Shown here: piece after piece, positions 57,314-64,000 of the stretch
Position numbering within the stretch: the first letter of the stretch is position 1
Layout of the letters: each line of letters opens with the position of its first letter
DNA from: Sambucus nigra
Taxonomy: Eukaryota; Streptophyta; Magnoliopsida; Dipsacales; Adoxaceae
Reading direction: 5' to 3'
Assembly (NCBI GenBank): GCA_949130495.1
Contig: OX422221.1
Location: forward strand, 475,993,159-476,057,158
Length of the DNA: 64,000 nucleotides
Program-made: the position numbers and the translations under genes
Notes under the pieces: model-generated
What the model was told of the DNA's origin: nothing
Seen by the model: only the letters and a program-made list of their open reading frames with translations
Databases searched by the model: none

Positions 57314-59107
57314 GTCTCCACCTCCTGCATCTCCACCTGTAATGACATTACATTCAAATGATCCAAAATGGATTGAAAATACCTTACGCTCTGGCTGTCT
57401 TGGTTTTTTGGCGAGATCGGGGTCATTTCTGGACCGTCTTTGTGTTCTCCCTTCTTGTCTTCTTTTGCTCGACGAGGAGACTTAGATCTTTGCCTTCCTT
57501 GGTTGTTGGTCTTTCCATTATTTTGGCGATCAACATACTTAGCCAATTTTCCTCACGTGATGAGTGCTTCAATTTCATTCTGAAAAGCTATGCAACGTTT
57601 GGTCGTATGACCATGGTCTTTCTGGAATTCGCAATATTTGGACTTGTCCCTTCTGTCAGGATCTACTTTAATTTTTCCTGGCCAAGCTAGCTCCTCTCTG
57701 TTCTTGATCTCCTCCAGAATGTGATTTATATCTACCTTCAAAGGAGTATAATTTCCAAATTTCTTCATCTGCTCCAGTGCTTGCTTTCCTTTCGACTGCC
57801 TGTTGCCACAATTATTCTTCTAATCTTTCTTTTCGATTTTACCATCTTCAACCTTGGTCTCTTTAGTGTCTGCATTCTTCTTCGCAGCCATGGCTTCCTC
57901 GGCATTCATGATTTTAGCTGCTTTTTCCATCAGTTCTGCCATGGTCCTAGGCGGATCTTTTGCCAAAGTGTAGTACAACTTATCTGGCAATAGTCCACTC
58001 ATAAGAGAAATACTTGCTATTTTCTCCCCGTAATCAATTACTTCAAGTTTCGTTATTGAAACGAGTAATATAGTCTCTGGTGCTTTCATCTGCCTTCTGT
58101 CTAACACAACAAATGTGCTACTTGTTTGACTGGCTTCGCTCCAAAATAGAAGTTCCCTATAAAGAGCTCTGCTAGTTGAAGAAAAGTCGCAATCTTCCCT
58201 CGAGGAAGGTTGTTGTACCATATCTGGGCTGACCCGGTGAGAGTTCCTGAAAACGCTCTACATCTCATCTCATTTGGAATAGCATAGATATCGACAGCAT
58301 CTTGGTATTGTTCTATATGGAGGACAGGGTCAGTTTTTCCATCATATTTAGGCGTCACCATAGGAGCTTTGAATTTTGATGGTGTAGGAAAATCCATAAT
58401 TGCCTATACGAATGGTGTCCCTCGGACCAAAGTTATTTGTAGAGGATTATTGGCCTTAGCCATTTGCCCTAATATGTCCTCCAACCTTTGAATAAAGCCT
58501 TTCCATGCATCATTTCCTACCTCGGGTCTATTTGTTCGAGCAACTGTCGCATTAAATTTTCCTCTTGTGATCTTTCAATACGAGCTGGTGGTCGTGATTG
58601 GGCAGAGCCTTCCCTTAGGTCGGATGATCGTTGAGAGTTCCTCGACGTAATCCTAGGAGGACTCCTATTACTTCTAGGGCCTAATCGATCAAAAGGAGAT
58701 ACTCTACTCAACCTCTCTATAGCACTAGTCCTTTCTGGGGTGAGAGTGACATTTCGGTGGGAATCAGTAGCTCGTACTGATGAAGTCCGGCCTAGTTGAT
58801 ATGAAGGATCACTAGATCTTTCAGTATGACATGAGTCAGTACGTCTAGATTGAGAGACCTCCGGGAATAACGTTCGTCTAGTTCTGGAATAAGGCAAATG
58901 GGTATTTCTCTGAACACTTCGTTGTCATGATTAGGCCGGCACTCCACCTTGAACAGTTTGTATAAGTTGATGCATAGTTTCCTACATGACCGTTTGCCCT
59001 TGGGCCAAATTAGCCATTATACCCGCCAGATCTTGAATATTTGGGGGAGTAGAAGGGTTTGGAGGGTTCCCAGTATTTCGATTACTGGATTCCGGATTAT
59101 CAGTCAT
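57314..59107 (-). pseudogene. Gypsy2 gag (broken)
   Basis: Pieces in several frames: Ser/Arg-rich N-part (58897-58517), gag core with HIEQYQDAVDIYAIP and SAQIWYNNLPRGK (58397-58101), a Lys-rich part and the zinc-knuckle-like YCEFQKDHGHTTKRC near 57630, which keeps the Gly lost in Gypsy1. Confidence 0.85.
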
Positions 59108-59149
59108 AGATGATGAATTATTTTGGTGAAAAACGTGAAGTACAGTCGT

Positions 59150-59167
59150 TTCCCACAGACGGCGCCA
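59150..59167 (-). other. Gypsy2 primer-binding site
   Basis: Minus-strand TGGCGCCGTCTGTGGGAA, three bases inside the 5' LTR. Confidence 0.75.
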
Positions 59168-59170
59168 ATC

Positions 59171-59675
59171 TGTTGATGTAAAAAACTAGATTATCTCTAA
59201 TTAATTAATCACAAATAAATAAATTAATAAGATAAAGGATTTTTAAAGTGGTTCAGCCTAATGAAAATAGCCTATGTCCACTATTTTTGTATTGCTGACT
59301 ATGTATTTGGAGTCTCGATAATAGGTTTATCCAGAGATCCAAAGTCCCCTTCTTATGAGGAGGTTCCAATGTATTTATAGCCTTGAGGCTGTACATATGA
59401 AAGGATAATGCGCTGTTATCTAGTAGACATATACATCCGTACGATAATTAATGCGCATTTAATGCGTAGCTGTCTTTTGATTCTTTTGATTTAGATGCTC
59501 TACACGCTAAGTTGCTCGGACCGCTTAAGTTTCTCGGGGCGCCTGAGTTGCTCGGTACGCTTAAGTTGCTCGGGGCGCCCGAGTTGCTCGTCTAAAGTAT
59601 TTGTATTTGACATGTAGGTCTCCACGTGTCTTCAAGTGATTGGTCCACGTCAACAGACTAAATTTGGTATCAACA
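59171..59675 (-). repeat. Gypsy2 5' LTR
   Basis: 505 bp, mate of 39357-39840. It has one extra GCTCGG-type repeat unit (59510-59590). Minus-strand TATA box at about 59372. Confidence 0.9.
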
Positions 59676-61190
59676 TCTCCAATGAAGATTGAAGATTTTT
59701 CTTAAAACTAGCCACAGTGCTGGTCAATTCATTCTTCCCCCGGCCTAAGACGATCAATTGTTCACATAAAAAAAATTTCACCTTCTCGAGTTGACTCGTC
59801 GACGCCTCACACACCCTCAAAGCTTTAACCGCCCTCTCCAAATCTAACACCTTATGAATCAAATCTTTGTTCAACTTTGAGGTTTTCAACGTTTTGGTGT
59901 AAAAATCACTAAAATCTTTTTGGAGATTCTCTTCCCCTCACTTGCAATCTCATCCTCACACTCACTCTAATCGCTTGAAACATCATTGAGGCTCTCACGT
60001 TTACACATGTCCTTATCATCGTGGGACAAGCTAGAAGTACTCACGTGACTAGCCATTAAAGCAAAGCACTTTTCATGTGGTGATTGCCCCCCCTGAATCA
60101 GTGACTCGATGTCACTATCGCTAAGAGTGACCTTATTAGAAACTTTCTTTCTCTTTATCTTTAGCATATTGGGACACTCAAATGACTTGTTCCCTTTACC
60201 CTCGCACTCAAAACACCTTATATCTTCCTCTTTCTCACCGCTGTCACTGACCTCATCTTTATTTTAATTTTTTTCAAAAATCTTTTTATTGGAAGAATTA
60301 TTTTTGCAAAATATGAGAAACTATTTAATTTTTTTTTTGCAAATAAGGCCTAGTCATCGAAATCAACCTCATCCTCAGATTTAGACTCACAAACTCTCTC
60401 CTTTTTCTTAGCTTGAGTCATTAAAGCTACCTCTATATCCTTAGGTCTAATAGTTTAAGGGAACATATCTATCTCATAAGTTTGAAGGTCTCCTACGAGT
60501 TCTTCTAACCTGGGAGTGTCTAAAATCCCAAACGAATTAAGCACGGTTACTTTAGGAATAAATCGGGAGGGGAGTGACCCCAAAATCTTTTTAATGGCCT
60601 TAGTCTCAGGAATCTTCTCTTCCCAAATTAAAACTCGTGTTAATGATGCTTGACAACCTAGCATAAAATTCATCAAAACTCTCAAACTCTAACATGGTGA
60701 TGGTCTCGAATTGGGTAGTCAAATTTTAAAGCTTAGACGCTTTGACAACGTTGGTATCCTCATATGTTAACTGGAGGATATCCCTTGCCTCCTTAGACGT
60801 AGTGAACATCATGATGCGACAATACTCGTCCGGGGTGATGGATCCAGAAATAGCACTATGGCCGCAGGACTTGTAAGTGCTTCATTTAAACTCATCATTA
60901 GTCCAAGAAGAGACGAGTTTAGGATTTGTGACATTATCAATAGTGATCGTAGGAGGAGTCCCCCATCTGTCACATACTAAACAAGCCCTTTCATCTATGG
61001 ATGTTAAAGTGGATCTCATACTGGATTTCTAATAGGCAAGTTTGATCCATCGAATATTGGCATACAATTATATAAGTTCTGCATCGAAAGATTTGCAATT
61101 TCTCAAAATCAATTTTGAAAACAATTGATATCATAATTTTTTTTACGGAAAATCAAGCTCTCATGATAATTTGGTAAAACCTGCTCTAAT
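59676..61190 (-). pseudogene. gag remnant of SIRE derivative, copy 2 (continued)
   Basis: Resumes the gag cut at 39356. Coiled-coil frames at 59889-59650 and 60167-59967; UBN2-type gag at 60685-60455 (GSLPSRFIPKVTVLN, LVGDLQTYEIDMF). Many stops. It parallels 34370-35920 of copy 1. Confidence 0.75.
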
Positions 61191-61214
61191 ACCAATTTAA
61201 GAAAGCAATAAGAA

Positions 61215-61227
61215 TGCTCTGATATCG
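61215..61227 (-). other. Decayed PBS of SIRE derivative copy 2
   Basis: Minus-strand TCGATATCAGAGC, a two-base variant of the initiator tRNA-Met site. Confidence 0.6.
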
Positions 61228-61230
61228 ATT

Positions 61231-62362
61231 TGAGAGTGCATAATTTTCTAATGGTGTAACTTATTTAATTAGATGTCAATCCAAAAACATATTTTAATTC
61301 CTTTAAATCTTAAAACATGCAATTAAGGTGATTCAAGCATTAAGCAATAAAGCACGCAATCACAAAATCATTCAACACAATGTTTTTGGAAAAATCCCTA
61401 AAGGGTCAAAACCTTTTATTTCATTAATATAGTTTACAAAATCGCAACTTACAACCTTATGAGTGAAATATAGTCCGACTAATCTCCCGCAGGTGACCTT
61501 TTTCTTCTTTAGCAGTGGTTCTCATAAGTACCACAAAGATCGCAGTTTTCTTTTAGCAATTATTCTCGGAAGAATCACAAGAGTAGGAGTAGAGACTCCT
61601 TCTCTACATGGTCAACAATGAAGGCTCCTTCTTCACAATCGTAACTTAAATATAAAAGTATTTTGGGTTCAAAGTTGATTCACAAAAGTATATAGGAAAG
61701 TTGTGTGAATCAAAAACGCATTTTTTCTTTTTTAAAAGTGAAGACTTTATGCAACATGTTTGCATTTTTAGTAAATGAAAATTCTTATCAAAAACCCTAC
61801 AGATAGCAAGTATTTACAAACAAATATGAAAATCGAGGTGGCGTAGGATTGTTCGAACGAAACTATCCTGTCGTTCTAATGAGATCATCATCTCGTTCGA
61901 ACGAAATAGGTTTCGTTTCTAACGACATGTAAAAAATCAAAATAGTATTCCCTCGTTCGAACCTCGTTTGATCAAGGATTCAAATGACCTTTGAATAAGA
62001 CACAAAATTGTTCTAACGAGATTTCCATCTCGTTTGAACGAAGCTCGGGAAAAATAAATTATTTTTAAGTTCGAAAAACTGCCTCGTTTTGTAAAAAAGT
62101 ATTTTAATAAAAAATCTTCCAATACTATATGAAAAATCCACGACATCTAAAACAGCACCTATACCGATATTATGTAACGTCGTGGAGTATATTGAAGATA
62201 AAGTGGCACACGTTAGTGATTCACTATGTGATGCTTGATAATCGAATCTGTTGTCTTGAACATGAGAACATGATGTAGGGATATATACCATACTTGATGT
62301 AACCTAGATTCCATGGACAAGTCCTAGATACTAGGGGTAATATCAGAAAAGTTTCCCTTACA
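61231..62362 (-). repeat. LTR C of SIRE derivative
   Basis: 1,132 bp, TGAGAGTGCATAATTT to TTTCCCTTACA. It contains a perfect TCGTTCGAACGA at 61893-61904 and the TATA region near 61805. Confidence 0.85.
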
Positions 62363-64000
62363 TAGAAAGTTCTTTGAATGCTAAGTTTTTGGGCGTTGTG
62401 CTTTTGAGTGTACCACTCGATGAAGGAATAAATATAATGGGAAGAAAGTGTTAAATGCCTACTTTAATGGAAGAGACTTGGACTTTGATAGTGGCGAGTC
62501 TTTAGTTGAATGAACTATCGTTGTGTTCACTATTGTTCAGGACAATTTTGGTTCTTCACTCTCCATTATTGAAGACACGGTTGAGAATCACAACGTAGAG
62601 TCTAAACATGAGTGTTTCCCAAATGAAGAGGAAGGGAAGGAGAATAATTTTATTTTTCATACTATTTTGAAGGCAAATGTACTTCCTAATGATATATTGA
62701 CAGTGGTTTCTTGAGACACATGACTGATGATAAGATTAATTTTTCCCACCTTGAGTATCATAAGGATGAAAAGGTCACTTTTGGAGACATAAGTTAATTT
62801 AGCATATTATTGGGTAATGAATCATAAAAATGTTGGATTTCCTATGATAGAAAACTTGATGCATGTGAAGGGTCTCTAACCTAATCTTATTAGCATAAGA
62901 CCATTTTGTGCTAAAAATCTTGCGATAATTTCTCTTAACATAATTGTGAAATTTTGGATGAGAAAGGGAAGATATTAATTAATGGTGTGAGAATGCCCAA
63001 TAATTGTTATGGCCTTGTACCTATGTCGTCATTCATTTGTTATAGTGCTAAGGTAACCTCCATTGACCTTTGGTATAAACGAATAGGATATGTGAACTAT
63101 AAAAAACTTAACTGAGTTGTCAAGAGGCAACTTGTTCGTGGCATACCATAACTAGACAAACCTTCCTTGGATGTTTGTGTACCGTGTGGTCAATCTATCA
63201 TTACCTCATCTCGTGTCGTCGAGTTTATCAATATGGATATAATAGGGACTACGCATACAAAGAGTATAGGTGACAATAAGTACATTATTGTGATGGTGGA
63301 TGACTTTTGTAGGCTTTTCATTGAGGGGTCCCTCATGGAGAAGTACAAGATTGTGTATTTGGTCATGGCTAAATACCTGTTGCTCTAATACTGCTATTAA
63401 TGTTCAATAATCTAGATGAGGAGTTGTAATGGTACATTGCTTATGGATAAAGGAGTATGCAAATATTGTGGATGCCATGGCATAAGGTTCGAGTTTTACG
63501 TCGTTGGTACATCTCAACATAACAAAATTATTAAGTGGAAGAATAAGATTATTAAGGATATGACCCAGTCCCTTCTCTAAGGGAGGAATGTATCATTGAG
63601 GTTTCGGGCGAATGGGATTAGTACTGCATGACTTACACTAAATCAATCCTATATTCATCATGGTACTAATATAACATGTTATGAGTTGTGCACTGGATGC
63701 AATCCAACTTAAAGTATTTTTTAGTCTTTGGGAGTCCTTGCTACATCTTACGCGATATATAATATTTGGCAAAATTTTATTCCCTAAGTGATGAAGAAAA
63801 TATTTTTGGGATATTAATCAAATAATAAAGATTACAGGGTGTACAACCTTAAAATATCCAAGGTCACAGAATCATATAATGTTATGGTTAACAATGACTC
63901 TCCAAACCCATTCATTGATATATATTATTAGGTCCTTGAAAGTAACTCACCTCTAGGGGATGATCCCGTTACACCTCTAAGAGACAAAAGAGTAGTGGAC
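62363..64000 (+). pseudogene. Decayed SIRE-like copia pol, plus strand, runs off the edge
   Basis: Frame-shifting homology to copia polyprotein in plus orientation. An acidic gag end (62523-62714) is followed by a protease relic around 62715-62800 (MTDDKINFSHLEYHKDEKVTFGD across frames). Pre-integrase DLWYKRIGYVNYKKLN lies near 63070, integrase VCVPCGQSI, INMDIIGTTHTKSIGDNKYIIVMVDDF near 63170-63310, and YELWTGRKPN-like remains near 63680. It is oriented opposite to the nested block and cut by LTR C. Its 5' part was not found left of 18589. Confidence 0.7.

Larger units (their letters stand above)
53262..59107 (-). pseudogene. Gypsy2 gag-pol polyprotein (multiply broken)
   Basis: Homologous to the Gypsy1 polyprotein throughout, from MTDNPESSNRN-like gag at 59107 to LRKYYQ at 53265. 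Stops and frameshifts divide it into at least ten pieces. Useful as a reference, because at both Gypsy1 nonsense sites it shows the sense residue. Not functional. Confidence 0.9.
39357..59675 (-). mobile_element. Gypsy2: Tat/Retand-lineage gypsy element
   Basis: LTR-bounded element flanked by TCTCA (39352-39356) and TCTCC (59676-59680). The undisturbed homologous site in copy 1 has TCTCC, so the left copy has mutated. Net length is about 11.8 kb without the nested SIRE. Gene order matches Gypsy1, and LTR ends, PBS and PPT are near identical, but pol and the antisense gene carry many stops. The LTRs (484 and 505 bp) differ at roughly 20 sites plus indels by eye. Confidence 0.9.
18589..62362 (-). 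mobile_element. Three-LTR tandem of a pol-less SIRE-type copia derivative
   Basis: Three homologous LTRs (A: 18589-18986 plus 31417-32146; B: 35957-37097; C: 61231-62362) of about 1,130-1,140 bp alternate with two internal regions of about 3.81 kb each once later insertions are removed. LTR ends read TGTAAG...CTCA on the minus strand. Each internal region has a PBS, gag remnants and a PPT, but jumps from the gag zinc-knuckle region straight to the post-pol region: protease, integrase, RT and RNase H are absent from both. Flanking pentamers (AAAAA and TAGAA) do not match, so the ends do not look like one simple insertion. The shared structure points to LTR-LTR recombination between copies of a non-autonomous element. 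Confidence 0.75.

Overview
This is a stretch of plant nuclear DNA, most likely from a flowering plant and probably a eudicot. It is AT-rich, with long non-coding spacers and microsatellites. It holds plant-type LTR retrotransposons (Tat/Retand Ty3-gypsy and SIRE/Maximus Ty1-copia), hAT and MITE-like DNA transposons and a tRNA-derived SINE. The one ordinary host gene is a cytosolic-type leucyl-tRNA synthetase. Nothing in the sequence lets me name the species.

Layout. 1-2060: decayed SIRE-like LTR pieces. 2645-7400: small transposons (a hAT element with an 8-bp target duplication inside an inverted-repeat element, a second hAT-like derivative, a SINE, a hairpin MITE). 7690-11475: LeuRS gene with an uninterrupted coding region and a probable 5'-UTR intron. 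11476-18588: spacer with simple repeats, a 128-bp tandem duplication, a promoter-like relic, a USE/TATA-like pair and a probable chromovirus-type LTR. 18589-62362: a nested retrotransposon block. 62363 to the edge: a decayed plus-strand SIRE-like element.

The nested block reads as follows. A minus-strand, pol-less SIRE derivative is present as LTR-internal-LTR-internal-LTR (LTRs at 18589/32146, 35957-37097 and 61231-62362). A Tat element (Gypsy1, 18987-31411, duplication ATAAG) sits inside its first LTR. A related Tat element (Gypsy2, 39357-59675) sits inside its second internal region. A near-complete SIRE element (40509-49014, duplication TGGCG) sits inside Gypsy2. The insertion order is therefore unambiguous.

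Most interesting biology. Both Tat elements carry, on the opposite strand to gag-pol and between pol and the 3' LTR, a spliced antisense gene with its own TATA-like promoter. In Gypsy1 four exons can be reconstructed, about 1,101 codons with one nonsense codon. The antisense gene and pol converge on arrays of tandem repeats, many of whose units hold a small inverted repeat (ACCAAC...GTTGGT). The arrays differ between the two elements and show higher-order structure. Gypsy1's gag-pol frame is 1,971 codons with only two nonsense codons. The SIRE LTRs carry clustered 12-bp perfect palindromes (TCGTTCGAACGA in one family, CGGACCGGTCCG in the other) upstream of their TATA-like boxes. LTR divergences quoted here are eye counts, not computed alignments.
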